NCBI GenBank assembly: GCA_940671915.1 | Contig: CALNVZ010000641.1 | Coordinates: forward strand, 9,494,431 to 9,558,430 | DNA length: 64,000 nucleotides | Origin: Paracentrotus lividus | Lineage: Eukaryota > Echinodermata > Echinoidea > Camarodonta > Echinidae | Direction of reading: 5' to 3' | Shown here: positions 50,205-63,300 of the stretch, in pieces | Layout: each line of letters opens with the position of its first letter | How positions within the stretch are numbered: the stretch's first letter is position 1 | Notes under the pieces: generated by a model | Told to the model about the DNA's origin: nothing | Seen by the model: only the letters and a program-made list of their open reading frames with translations | The model's database searches: none | Made by a program: the position numbers and the translations under genes

Positions 50205-50560
50205 AAGACAGCACGAGTTACAGATCTGGGGTGAGCGACCAAAATACTTGCGCGTTTGCATAATTAAAAGTCCTTGTTAAAAGACGAAACTGCAAATTAA
50301 AATAGAAGGGCATTTTTTTAAAACGATACTTCTGTATTTCATATAAATTAAAATGAAAATATACTAATCCCAAATTAGTCAATTTTAGATTCATAAATTT
50401 TGTACATATGCGCCAGTATTCACAATTAATGCACGAGTTCACCTTTTTCTCATAAATTTTCAATTTCCATTTCCATGATTGTTGCGCCATGCAACGCTTG
50501 ACTTTTCACAATTGATGTTATATACATAACTTTGGATCGGATCTCGCGTGGTAGAAAACA
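50205..50560 (+). repeat. Duplicate of 53438-53800
   Basis: It shares GACAGCACGAGTT, AATTAAAAGTCCTTGTTAAA and AAATTTTGTACATATGCGCC-type blocks in the same order. It ends at GTAGAAAACAGTTTTT, where the downstream copy continues into the cytochrome c promoter region. It may be a real tandem duplication or an unresolved allele. Confidence 0.7.
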
Positions 50561-50567
50561 GTTTTTT

Positions 50568-50935
50568 TTTTAGATCTACGAACTAAACAATCAATACACA
50601 CCGTTTCAAAATGGGGTAAGTACCTCAATAACAATAATTCCATTCTAATATTTCTTAGCATATAGCCTTGAACATGTGTTGTGTGCAGTGTGCACGTGTA
50701 GAAACAATAATGAATCACTATGCATATGAAGATTATTTTAAAAGTGAATATATTTCATGCTGATCAATTTTGTGTTAATTGTTCGACCTGCGTACGTGCA
50801 GAAAGCACAAAGCGTTAATGTGTTTAAAAGTATCAAGTTCACGTTTTGAATGTTAGGATGGCCAATTTCATTTCATCCCAAATATGTATGTTTCCGCACG
50901 CATGATAGAGTAAACAGTACATGCATAGAGTTGTT
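50568..50935 (+). repeat. Duplicated segment, copy B
   Basis: Matches 41942-42305. Confidence 0.8.
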
Positions 50936-51240
50936 GATTTTAAAAAAAGGGTGTAATCTTGTCTCACTCGATAGGAAGTAGAAGATTAACAGCACACAGA
51001 TCTCCTCTGCGTATAATTTATCGCTTCCCTACGTATAATTATTTGAGAATTTAGTCATTCGTACACCCCCCCCCCCCTCCGTCCCTTGCGAATCAGATGC
51101 ATATCATTCACGTCGGCATAGAGCGTGGGCGCAGAGGCGGGGGCGGGGGCTAGCTCTAGTTTTGTCGGAAACACTTATTCAAAACACACATGCTGATATC
51201 AAGAAATTCCATCAGGCTTTGCTGCCGATATGGCGCTATT

Positions 51241-52945
51241 CCACGTACTCACGTTACATTGGGAGACAACCCTTCAGACTCATATTTGGCAGCTGTAACT
51301 CCAATTACTTATTGACAATAGCGAAGTTAAACATCTTTTTATCACAAACAATAGTACACAGATCTGACATATCCTTGCTATTAAAAAACAAACTTGAGCA
51401 AATTTATTAATGCTCCTGCCAAATCTTTAAAATGTGCGGCGTTACTCACGTAACCATGATTGGACAGCATAAAATGCACAAGGTCGACATCAGTGAAAAA
51501 GTGTCCTCCACTACACAGGCTTTATAATGGAAGTTGATTATATCCATTTCAAATGAAGTATATTTAGGAGAACAAAAATTTGTCATATAATTAAAAAAAT
51601 AAGAACACAATGGTTTTTACTGGGGTGCAGATGAAGTGCGGTTACCTCACGTTACGGCTTACTCACGTTTACATTTGTCCATGTATGGTCAACAACATAA
51701 AGTCACTAAAATTCCAATAAATGTGTGTAGGATGGCCTTTCTTCTTTACCTCCCTGCTTTTTGCATGGCACAGTGGTATACATGTAATCAACTTTAACCC
51801 GTACACTGCTAAGGGCAGAAAAGTGGCCCATTTCCATGTTTTTCTTTAATTGAGGACTAATTAGGCACCTAAAACTATGATGAAATGATGAAAAATATTT
51901 AATTTGAAGAATAAACAATAATAAATTGAAATTGGATGATTATGTGAGATTTTATAACAAAAAATACGGCTAAAAATGGCAAAATTGTGCAAAATACCGC
52001 TAAATTATGCAGCATTTCGGCACTACGCGGACATTTTGAAAATTCATGCTTATGACGCAAATATATTTTAAAAACGTAAATGAGATAAAACAAAAGTTTC
52101 ATTTTTTAGGTTCCTATTATATATTCTACAAGATTAGATCATAAATTGAGATAACTAAATATGTTTGATTATTTGAAAAATATTAATTTCATATAATTTT
52201 TGAAAATATGACTATTTCGATTGATAAATTTCATACTTGAAACGCTCCAAAATGTCACTCAAAATTTCGAAAAAAAAAACTCGTCAAAACTATTTTGAAA
52301 ATCAAAATTCAATACATATGAAATAATATGATATTAATTCAATATATGAATATTTAAAAATCATATTTTTGCTGAATATTTCAAAATTATGGCTCTAGAT
52401 TACCCCCAAAAAATTTTAAAAAAAACCTCAGCAGTTCACGGGTTAAGCGGCATTCAATGTATAGTTCGAACACTCTTTAAAGTTGGTTTATCTAAACTTT
52501 GAGTCTTACTAATGCACTCTCGCATTGTGAATACTTCTATTCAATTTTGTATTGTGTGATTGTATGACCACTGATATTTTGATGAAAAAAGAGTCCACAT
52601 CAAAGACGAGTGTACCCTCTTTTGCTTTTAATTTAAAACAAAATAACTTCACAAACTCACCATGAGACTTAAAACTTGACATCCCACAGAAAATGTTACC
52701 TAACTTCATAATTTTACTGGTTACTCACGTTACATGATGGTTACTCACGTTACACGGTTACTCACGTTACAGTTTTTCTTTATCATTATTTATTAAAAAT
52801 GGCGTATTTTTTTATCATTTTGATAGTCATCACCGTATCAAATATTGTTTGAAGGAAGAAGATTTAAAGTCCCACCAATTAACTGTGAAGAATATTTCTC
52901 TTCAGAAAACAAAGTCAGTTTTTTTGGTTACTCACGTTACACTAC
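51241..52945 (+). repeat. Dispersed GGTTACTCACGTTAC motif cluster
   Basis: The motif or close variants occur near 51245, 51441, 51644, 51659, 52719, 52739, 52756 and 52926. Three copies are back to back at 52719-52771. The motif contains ACGTG on the other strand. It lies about 1-2.7 kb upstream of cytochrome c-like gene 2. Confidence 0.7.
51798..52442. mobile_element. TTAA-flanked MITE upstream of cytochrome c-like gene 2
   Basis: The left end is CCCGTACACTGCTAAGG and the right end CCTCAGCAGTTCACGGG, with TTAA outside each (51794-51797 and 52443-52446). 645 bp, AT-rich interior, no frame. The TTAA target points to piggyBac or Kolobok type; which one is inference. Confidence 0.75.
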
Positions 52946-53911
52946 TCTGAGCGGTTTACAAATATTTCTTTTTGAAATGACCGTACTACAAATTTTCTTG
53001 AAAAGCTGTTGTGATTTTAAGTAATTTGACTCTTCTAAACTTCAGAAATATATAAAATGCTATGAGCTATGCCAATAACAAAACTGGTAATAAGGCATAT
53101 TTCATTTATTTACTATTTTTCTGTATTTTGGCTACAGAATGCGAAGACACAACTTCGACCATTTTTTTCCAAAGTATATGAAAATAAACTTTTAATTTTT
53201 TGTTCCTGAAACTATCAATGTATGAAGGACTAAAAGTATTTAAAAATTCAAAAAAAATATTGAATTTGAATTTTAAGCTCATGTCCACCAACCTATGGAA
53301 TTGCCCATATCCTTTTTTACGTCACCACACCAAATGCAAGCTTCAAGTTTGATATCAAAATGCACATTTTATGGTTTGCAGCCAGCTAGGCGTCAGGTAT
53401 TCATGTTATTATTCACATTTGGCTTTTGCAACACTCAAGGACAGCACGAGTTTACAGATGCTGGCGTGAGCGACAAAATACTTGGTTTGATAATTAAAAG
53501 TCCTTGTTAAAAAGACGGAACTGACAATTAAAATAGAAGGGCATTTTTTTTAAAAGGATATTCTGTATATCATATAAAATTAAAATGAAAATATTCTAAT
53601 CCCAAATTAGTCAATGTTAGGATTAATAAATTTTGTACATATGCGCCAGTATTCACAATTAATGCACGAGTTCAACTCGTGGCCTTTTCTTTTCTCATTA
53701 ATTTCAATTTCCATTGTCATGATTGTAGTGCACCATGCAACGTTTGACAATTTTTACAATTGATGTGGTCTACTTTGATCGGATCCCAGGTAGAAAACAG
53801 TTTCTGATGATCATTTTTATCAACGGTATAAGATTTCTTTTCGAGATAAAAATATAAATTAATAATTAACAATATATCTGTAGAAACAGCACGGGCTACC
53901 AACGACTCGCC

Positions 53912-54628
53912 ATGTCTACTACAGATGACGTTATACCCAAGGGAGATCCCGAGAAAGGAGCCATCATCTTTCGGGAACACTGCGCTGGTTGCCATGACAT
54001 TGATAAGAGCGGGGACCATAGGGCGGGGCCTAACTTGATGGGGCTATGGGGAAGAGAAGCCAACACGATCGCTGACTTTGCCTTCGTGGAGTCGGATGAA
54101 AAGAAAGGTATGTTTTTCCCCAATCTAAGAATCACAAACATATATTCACGGGCAAAAAAAGATTAAGACATTAATAGAGGCGAAGGAAGAAATAGAGACG
54201 GAGAGACAGGGATGTCGGAGATGGATATTGATGGAGAGAAAGTGAGGGCAGTGGCGTCGGAAAGCTCTGAAGAGACAAAAGATTGGAGGGGCAAGCCATT
54301 GTTAACACACAATATCTTTTCCCTCCAACCTTTTGTCTCCTCAGAGGTTTCCAACGCCATTGAGTGAGGGCGGATATAAGTGTAGAGAGGGAGAGACAAG
54401 CAAATAAAGAAGGAGAATGAAATACATACAAACTGAATGAAAGACGAAGCTGACTCTGAAAGTTGAACTGTACGAAAAGTATTTCATCTACAATAATTTA
54501 TGCGTATTGGAAGTTTTCTTTAAATAGCTCAAAATAATGATGGTGACCCCTCACTCCCCCCCCCCCAAAAAAAAATACCCCACCCCAAAAAAAAACAAAG
54601 AGAGAGAGAGGAGAGAGAGAGAGAGAAG

Positions 54629-54662
<34 letters not shown>

Positions 54663-54882
54663 GAAACCTTGTTCATTCTAATCTGCATTACTAGAATTTA
54701 AACGCATTTTATTCGTTTTTATTTCAGGTGTGATTTGGGGTGACAAAACCATCTTTGATTTCCTAGAGAAACCTCACATTCCAGGCACCAAGTTTCTTTT
54801 CCGAGACCTGAAGGGAAAACATGAAGAGAAGGCAAATCTTGTTGCCTACCTCAAGAGAGAGTCGGACCCTAAGAACTCATGA
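53912..54882 (+). CDS. Divergent cytochrome c-like gene 2 (116 aa, axial Met replaced by Phe)
   Basis: Exon 1 is 53912-54107 and exon 2 is 54728-54882, with a phase-1 GT-AG intron (GTATGT...TTTCAG) at the same codon as in gene 1. The start is the first ATG in frame, giving MSTTDDVIPKGDPEKG. Residues 24-28 are CAGCH, the covalent heme site; GPNL lies at 39-42; DEKKG precedes the intron; HIPGTKFLF lies at 82-90; and AYLKRESDPKNS is the C-terminus. The length suits class I cytochrome c (typically 103-113). The position of the axial ligand (Met80 in vertebrate numbering) is Phe88, and two residues usual before IPGT are missing. No signal peptide is seen, as in ordinary cytochrome c, which enters mitochondria without one. 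Both exons are open and well spliced, so it looks functional. With no Met ligand the heme may be five-coordinate or differently ligated, so simple electron carriage is doubtful. AATAAA lies at 55274. Confidence 0.92.
54595..54665. repeat. (GA)n microsatellite in the intron of cytochrome c-like gene 2
   Basis: About 70 bp of GA units just 60 bp before the 3' splice site region. Confidence 0.95.
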
Positions 54883-55273
54883 TCGAGTAAAAATGGATTT
54901 AAGATTGTTTGTTATTAAACATTTTTTTCATATCATAAAACTGCACCGTGATGGCAGAGCTTTTACAGGCACGTTCATTGTATTTGTTCAATCATTTAAT
55001 ATTATTTTCATTGACATGTACTGCATGCCTATTTGTATTTACATGTACATTGTCCTAAACTTGATGTATTTGTACTAATGCCTATTTTAGCTCTGTCTGA
55101 ATGAGGAATGGGCCGAGTGTTATCTTTGAGACATACAACATCTGTCAATTTTTTTTATTTTTTTTATATTTAGTATTATTTTTTCAAATTTCATTTTTAC
55201 ACCCAAGACAGGAGGCCTCCTGTGTTGTAGGTGATCAACATGTATATTTATGTGCAACATGTTTATTAAAAAA

Positions 55274-55279
55274 AATAAA
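55274..55279 (+). terminator. Poly(A) signal of cytochrome c-like gene 2
   Basis: AATAAA about 390 bases after the stop; 54883-55280 would be the 3' UTR. Confidence 0.5.
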
Positions 55280-55280
55280 G

Positions 55281-55735
55281 TGTTCCATACAGATGTTTGT
55301 TTTTAAGCCTTTAGCAGTCATATGGTACACAAATGTACGTGTTGCATGTCAGCTTACTCCTTGTAGCTACCTGCCAAAATGAAGTATTATATACTGTCAA
55401 AACAAAATATTACTATTGTACTTGCAAGTAGATTTGTAGAGGCGCACTGGAGGATGGATGGGCGGTTCCGGACAGTGTCGGGAGAGGGCTAGGACTAAAC
55501 TATATTCAGTGTTCCAAGTATAATATGATGTACAAATCTTGAGGGGGCATGTATTGATATTATTGATAGCCTATCTATTTGTTTCTAATATGGTGCTGAA
55601 TATACCCAATCTTGTGGGAAAATCTGTACAAAATCAAATATGAAGTTGCCTATTAAAAATAATCACTAATGTTGACTCATGTGATGATTTATCGATAATC
55701 GAGTAATACATGTAATATAGAATATGTTGTACCAC
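55281..55735. other. Intergenic, no gene recognised
   Basis: Between the cytochrome c-like gene and the ATC microsatellite I see no coding or RNA gene. Confidence 0.4.
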
Positions 55736-56105
55736 CATTGCCACTATCAACACTACCACTACAACAATGATTAATATGTTAGAATCACCACGGTGAAGTA
55801 TTACCATTGTCATAACCACCATCAACATCCTCACATTTATACTCGTCATCATCACCATTATCATCGTCGTCCTTGTCATCACTAATCAACACCGAAATGG
55901 CTGTCAATCATCATTATCTCAAACATTTAATATCATAAACATGATCACCATCACCATCATCATCATCATCACCATCATAATCATCACCATCATCATCACC
56001 ATCACCATCATCTTCATCATCATCACCATCCTCATCATCATCCTCATCATTATCATTATCGTCATCATCCTCCTCGTTCTCCTCATCATCATCATAATCA
56101 TAACC
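55736..56105. repeat. (ATC)n microsatellite
   Basis: Imperfect CAT/CAC repeat, purest at 55945-56095. Asp-rich and Met-rich frames here are artefacts. Confidence 0.95.
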
Positions 56106-56756
56106 ACCACACGTACATAAATACATGGGTAATTCAATAGGGTATGCAGTCTAATATGCTATAAGCAGGACCTTCCAGAAATGATTTGTATTTTTTCCCC
56201 CAAGTTTATAAGAAAAGTTGTAACACTCTCCTGTTATGATTAGTTCACGCAGTGAAGCAAATTCTGATAAAAAAGGGGGTCGAAAATTATTTAGATTCAA
56301 GTATTTCATGGAATGACACACATGTTTTCAAACATTCTTTGTCATTGATGATTAATCAGTAGACACAGTCTCTTGATCCCCACACAGAAAAATAATCATA
56401 AATTTAGCTTTGATGATAAGGTACTGGAAGACTTTATTGTTTATTTATTTATTTATTTATTTATTTTGTACATAACATTTCTTTATGAAGAAAAACATAT
56501 CAAATTTTCCCCTCATGCTTGCAAGAAAATGGGACTTGGATCTACTTTAAAACCTAATTCAGGATTTTCTTAAATAATTTTGGACCATGATTCACTTCCT
56601 CCTATATTTTCCCAATAAACTATATGAAAAATACATGCAGTTATGTATTTTTGGTTTGCAATGAATTGGTTTCAACTTTAATGCACTGCTGTTTTCCTCA
56701 AAATATTGTTCAAATTGGTAATGCTAATTTTTCATTTCAATTCAAGGATTAATTAC

Positions 56757-57350
56757 TTTAATGTTGAATTTAAATTGGCAACATCAATGTTGATCATGAT
56801 GCTTCCAACATTCCCTTGATTGTTATTTGGCTGTTTTGGGATCAGTATTACAGCATTCAATTTGGCACCATCAATTTTATCATTGATGCTGCCAATTCCT
56901 TAGTGTTCGATTTGTATAGTCCTGCTAATGTGCATTCTAATTGGCAACATGCTAATAGAACTTTCAGTGTATCTTAACTGGTTCACTGCTGAAATTTTTC
57001 TTTCACATAGATTTCGCAAAGGCACCACCAGGTTGCAGAAGACTATGGGTTAAATTAACTCCAGTCATACATGTACATGTACATGTACTATCAAACCAAC
57101 TGATAATATAGACATTCAAGGGTTGCAGGTTTCTGTTCTGTTTCGCATCAGTGTAACCGGGCTATTTATGTACACCATGCGGATTTACATTGCCACTTTA
57201 CTTTCAGATAATTCAAATTGGCAAACCAAATATTGTTGCTCTGATGTTCAATTCAACTTGGAATGTCAATGTTGGTCATGATACCCACAGAATTCCCTCT
57301 TTGCCATATAGGGATCAGCAATGCAGCATTCAAGTTGGCAACACCAACAC
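56757..57350. repeat. Pair of diverged direct repeats
   Basis: 56757-56880 and 57240-57350 share ATGTTGAATT..A..TTGGCAA, TCAATGTTG.TCATGAT and GGGATCAG.A.T.CAGCATTC in the same order. Related AATTGGCAAC words occur between them. The second copy ends against the POLR1B stop codon. Probably remnants of a dispersed element. Confidence 0.55.
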
Positions 57351-57353
57351 AGC

Positions 57354-60300
57354 TCATTTCACTTCCAGTGTTGCTTTGATATTCATTGCGCTAAGTTCAG
57401 CAACAAGGTACTGGAATACATAAGGTACAGTGATGGTCTCGATATTGTCTGTGGTCTCGCAGGTGGCGCAAACCCACTTCCTCTGGGCGCTTGAGAGCAT
57501 GTCCTGAAGGTCCATTTTGCCATCCGATGATCGGTCACTAAGCTTCTCGAGATGGATGCCAAGTAGCGTTCCACACTTGGTGCATATTCTCGTCTGTAAA
57601 AAAAGAAAAAAAGGGGTGTGTTTTGAGTATGAGCTGGTCATTAACATTTGTTAGATGATTTTAGTTTCATAGAGTTGCCACTATCATCTAGGTATACATA
57701 TATCTTTCTAAACAACACTATCACGAGCATCATCATATTCATCATATCCTACCACGAGCATCATCATTACCCTCATCACGATACTCTTCTCCATCATCTT
57801 CATCATCATCATCACAGACATCATAATTTACTTAATATTACTACGATCATCAACTACATATAATCATCATCAGCAGCTACATCATTCATCATCATTATCA
57901 TTGCTATAACTGTAAACAACATCATCATCATCATCATCCTCATCATCAATATCATTATCATCACCACCATCATCATGACCATCATCTCTACCACCACCAC
58001 CATCATAACCACCAAAATCATCGATATCTACATCATTATAATCATCATTATGAAAATCATCTTCATCATCATCACCACAATAACAAGCATCATCCATCCC
58101 CATCACAAACATCATGATCATCATCAACCTTACCATCATCATAATCCCCATAATCACCATAATCTTCAGCATCCTCCTCACCCATTATCATCATCATCCA
58201 TCACCATCGCCACCATATCATCATATATCATCCTCATCAGTAAATATAAAAATAAAACATACCAAGCTCTTATCAGAGCAGTTCAGAAGTCTGTCTTGGA
58301 GGAGGAATGATGTTCCATGAGCAAGAAGAGAGTCTCTCTCCATCTCCCCAAACCGGATACCACCGGCCCTCTTCCTTCCTTTCACTGGCTGGTGGGTCAA
58401 TATGTCTACCGGTCCTGTTGATCTCACCTGTCGAGTGACAAATATAGGCGAGAATAAAAATGAGCTGCATTCAAGAGATACAGAGCCAATTATGACATAT
58501 GGAAGTATGGGCAAAAAAAAAAAAGAAAAAAAAAGAGTGAGATGGGCAAAGAGGATAGATAATTTTATCAAATAAAAAAAAAAGTACAGATTTAGAATAT
58601 ACGACATGATTTCTAGCTAATGGTTACCCTACATTGAGTCATGGTGGGAAAAAAACTTCAGAAAAGTATAAACTTCATCATGATGATGTGCAATTTTGAA
58701 AACAGCACCTTTCTTTTTTAAATTAGAGGGGGGGGGGCATGAAGAAAGGAATATGACCCTCACACAGGAAGCTAAAACATGAATTGCAAAGAGAAGAAAG
58801 GTCATAATATTGGAATGCCCTAATGAACTGACACAGAGCCATTAATAAAACAGAGTTTGGCCAATTCGGTCACAGTTGAGTAACGACATGGCACATTTTC
58901 TTTTGTAATGTGCTTGCCTAGCAAAGCAATATGCGCCCCGTTGGTTGCTCTGAACTGACAAGAGAAAGCATTCTCTCACCTGGAATTTATCAGATACCAT
59001 ATGCCTGAGCCTCTGGTAGTACACTACACCGATGAATATATCAGCTTCAAGCTCTACCCCTGATGTACCACTGTACAGTCTCTCCGTACCATAGTAGTTG
59101 TATCCACCTATGTGAGCAAAGAGAATTCCAATCAATTAATGTCCACTGTATGTTACCATCAATGTAAGTAAATAAAGTGTATTAATAATTGAACAGCTTG
59201 AGTAACGCCAGGTTGCACTGCACAAAACAGGCTATTGAAATATGTAAATTGCCACCTGGTCTTAACCCTAATCAGACTGGGGTGTTTTGGGAGCTGTCAA
59301 GACTGGGGGGGGGGGGCCTCGGCCGCCGATCGCGCGACCGCGCCAAAAATTTGCACGATGGTAGAGTGTCATGTAATCTACAAGACTGCGCTGTTAATTT
59401 TTCCGAAATAATATCGATTTATTTTATATGAATTAATTATGCTAATTTATGCATAAAATCATACTTTTTGCTCTAATTGAAAAAATAAAGCCTCTAAAAT
59501 GCTAATTTTTGTGTATTAGTATTCCTTATAGCATTCCTAACAATTGTACTCTGAAAAAATTCTCGTATCGAAAATATTTCTTATGTATTTTATTGTTTTA
59601 TGAATTTCTTATGTATTTCTTTGTTTTTTCGACCTTTTGTTTTTCTTTGTTTTTTTCGCAAAAATTATTGAAGAACCATTTTGAAGCATAATTATGCTAA
59701 AATAAATTGATTTCAGCCAATGAAAGTGAAAATAATCATATCCTTATGAATTAGGTGAAAAAACTCAATTTGCATTGACTTTGTACACAAAATCATGTTT
59801 TTGAGCCGTTTTCGGTCTGACGGATATTTTTTAAAATCGTGCAGCGTCGTAACGGTACGACCGATTTTCGCGAAAATGGTTTCAAAAGATGCGCAAAACT
59901 TGAAAGTATAAAGTCAGCGAGCAGCGCGATCAAAAAATTTCGCGCAGCGGAGTGGTCGCGGAAAATGTCGAGGGGGGGGCCATGATGGCCCCCCCCCCCC
60001 AGTCCAATTAGGGTTAAACCACTCTGTCTTATGCCCGTTGGTCTCATCCCACATGGTCTAATTCCATTTCGTCCACAGTTAGTTCGTCTAATTACCTATA
60101 GGTCTTATTGCGACTTTGCCTCTTTACCATTTCATCTAATTCCAATTTTGTCTAATATCAATGTTGTCTAATGCTCACTTTGTCTAACAACACTTATTCA
60201 ATTCCTTTAACAGACTGGAGACCAATTATTCATTTGGAAATAAGACGAAAAAGCAATTAGACCAAAAGAAAATTTGAAAAATTGGCCTTTAGACCATATG

Positions 60301-63300
60301 GAAATTATACCAAGTGACAATTAGACCAAGGAGAAATCAAATCAAATTAATAGTAGACCAAAGAGGTTAACCCTAATCTGCCCGGGGGGGGGGGGGGGGG
60401 GGGGGCTAATTTAGCCCCCCCTCGACATTTTTCGCGATAAATTTTTGACGCGAGAAGCTAAAGCCGCGGCGCTTCATGAGTTTTTTCTTTGAAGTCTTGC
60501 GCATCTTTTGAGACCAAAATCGCGACCCCCGAGTACCCGGTTTGCGAGTTACGCATAATTTTGTATGCATGCGTCAGACCCAAAATTGCTCAAAAATGTG
60601 TCATGTTAAAAATCAATACAAATTGTGTTTTCAGCTAAAATTCATAACTGAGTGATTAATTTTGCTTTTATTGATGATAATCGTTTGATTAGCTGCTATT
60701 TATGACCAAAATAATGTCGTGGACCAATTTTGTCAAAAACACAATAGAAATTAGGGAAATAAAAAGGTTGAAAAAACAATAAAATACATAAGAAATTCAT
60801 TTGGATACTGGAATTTTTTTCAAGTACGATTGATAGGAATGCTAAAAAGAACATTCACACCAAAAATTAGCATTCTAGGAGATATATTTAGTGAATTAGA
60901 GGAAAAAGTATGATTTCATGTATAAATTAGCATAATTAGCATAAATAATTAAAACATTTTTCGGAAAAATTAACTATGCAATTCCGGAGATTACATGACA
61001 GGGGACGTGTGTGCCAATTTTCGTCGCGATCGCGCGGTCAACGGCCGAGATCTCAGGGGGGGGGGGCTAACTTAGCACCCCCCCCCCCGCTATACGTTTT
61101 CAAAAAGAGCCCGGGCAGATTAGGGTTAAGCCCATGTGGTATCAGAGGATCAGACCAACTGCTGTTAGACCAAGTAGATATAAACCTGAATACTCCAATA
61201 CCACTTGACAAGAATCCTTACCAGCAGTGAGAAGCTTGCCGAAATAGTCGACGGCTGGCTGGTCCTCAGAGAATGTGAAGGGCGTGGCATCATAGCAATG
61301 GCCATGGAGGGCAGCAGACTTGCCGGCCATACTCTCAATCATCATACCTAGGAAAAGAAAGAAATTATAAGGAGTCACAGCGAGGCAAAAACTGACCTTA
61401 CTCAGAGTTAACCCATATACACATATGTATGACAGAGATTTCCCAATGGTCTAAATGAATCACTTTTTGATCCTCAAATTTGGCAAAAATTATATCTTTA
61501 TTTCACTCCTGCAACGCAAAAAAAGTGCCAAATTTATAATTAATGACACTTTACTAATGAAAATTACAAAATGCACCAAAAACAATCGCCAATTTGCATG
61601 TGAAAATAGTGATTATACATTTTTCTTTGCGTTGACAATTTCGAGATTTTAATGATTATGTTCATTTAAACTGCTCTATAATTCAAGATATGTTTAATGT
61701 AGAGTGGTAGAAATAAATCCCTTTAGTTGAGAGATTTTTGCTCTTTCTGTTGATATATAATTCATGGCATTCTAGTTTCAAAGATAATGCCTAAGAGTAA
61801 CTGAAAGAAGACATTGTCCTCTATGGGTTAAAGCGGTAGGATAGTTTGCAGGCACATAACCATTGTGAGTTGCATATCAAATTGTCTGAAAATGAAACTA
61901 CATAAATATCTAGGCCCACATTCATCAAACCTTCAAAGGCCTAGTTATCACTTATCTGTGTATTGTTCCCTATGTGAATAGTTAACTACTATCTCTAGTA
62001 GGATTTTATGAATATGGGATCAGTACTATATCTGTGAAACAAGACATCAAGCATTCAGCCAAAGAGTCGATGCTTTCAGACAAGGGGGAGAGATGAGAAG
62101 GGGAGAAGGCCCCTTTACACAAATTATAACCAGTTTTCTCTGCATTAAGAACATAAAAGGAATGTGATTTATTGATTCACCAGCTGTATCCTCTATTGTA
62201 TCCCTTGTAAAAAGAAAAAGAGTGACATTGAGAAATTTGGGGCTTTTTGAGAGAATCATACATTTTGCAGGACTGCTCTTAACCCTACTACTGTAGTTTG
62301 AAGCATAGACAACACACATTGCATTTTTGTGGGACATTATTAACAGCAAAGAGCAAAGCTCAATAAACAACCAGCAAAGGGCTGATACAGGCTGTACACA
62401 AAATTGTCATCCTTATAAATGACATGTGTCCCATAATTTGGTTAAAATATGTAATAAAGCAAGATGAATCTTACCAATGGTCATACGAGACGGGAAGCCA
62501 TGAGGATTGAAGAGGATGTCAGGTGTCATCCCGCTCTCTGTGAAGGGCATGTCCTCCGTCGGCCAGCGCTGGCTACAGATACCCTTCTGACCATGCCGAC
62601 TGGAAAACTTATCTCCAATAATCGGGTTCCTCTGCAAGTAGAATGAAATTGACAACAAGAAGTTTGGGAAATGCACATTCATTTGAGAATATAAAATGTT
62701 GCCGTATCACCTTACAACCACCAATAAGTCGCAAATTGAACAAAAGAGTAAATGGTAGAAGGAGTGGGTTTTCTGCATAGGAAAGCATTCATACATGTAG
62801 CTCTTTATCTAACGTTGTATTCAACTTAGCTATACTTGACTAAACTACAAGTGTTTGATATCGTATGCACATTAGAAATATACACATTAGAGGAGAATTT
62901 AATGCAGCACTTGAGCTATGCTTGATTTCTTGATATCGGGTTTACAAAAACTCAGCAAGCACATTTATTCTTCAATGTGCAATTTGATCATTCTACCAGG
63001 CTAGACAAAATTTCAAACCGTTGTATGCTGAGGCTGTTTCGTTGAGATGTTTAACCAAGTTAGCAAGTTCCTGTTCCATAAATGTTGGACTTAAGCATGA
63101 AACTTAAAGAATTTTTTTGCTAAAATAAATTTTGGTTTTAATTAAGAGTATTTTTGCTTAGCCTATTATTGACAGTTGAGCATAAATTCTTTGATTGGGG
63201 GTAAGTAAATTGAGTTGCTTCTACAAATATGCACATTAGAAAAGTGAATTTTATCCTAACTTTAAGCCTAACTACCTAGTGGCATAACTTGGATGTTGAT

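Noticed and set aside
49314-50261. Long frames on both strands
   Set aside because: They span the 696-N gap and have no real coding sequence.
55634-56137. Asp-rich, Met-rich and His-rich frames
   Set aside because: Translation of the ATC microsatellite in different frames; the same applies to 57648-58310.
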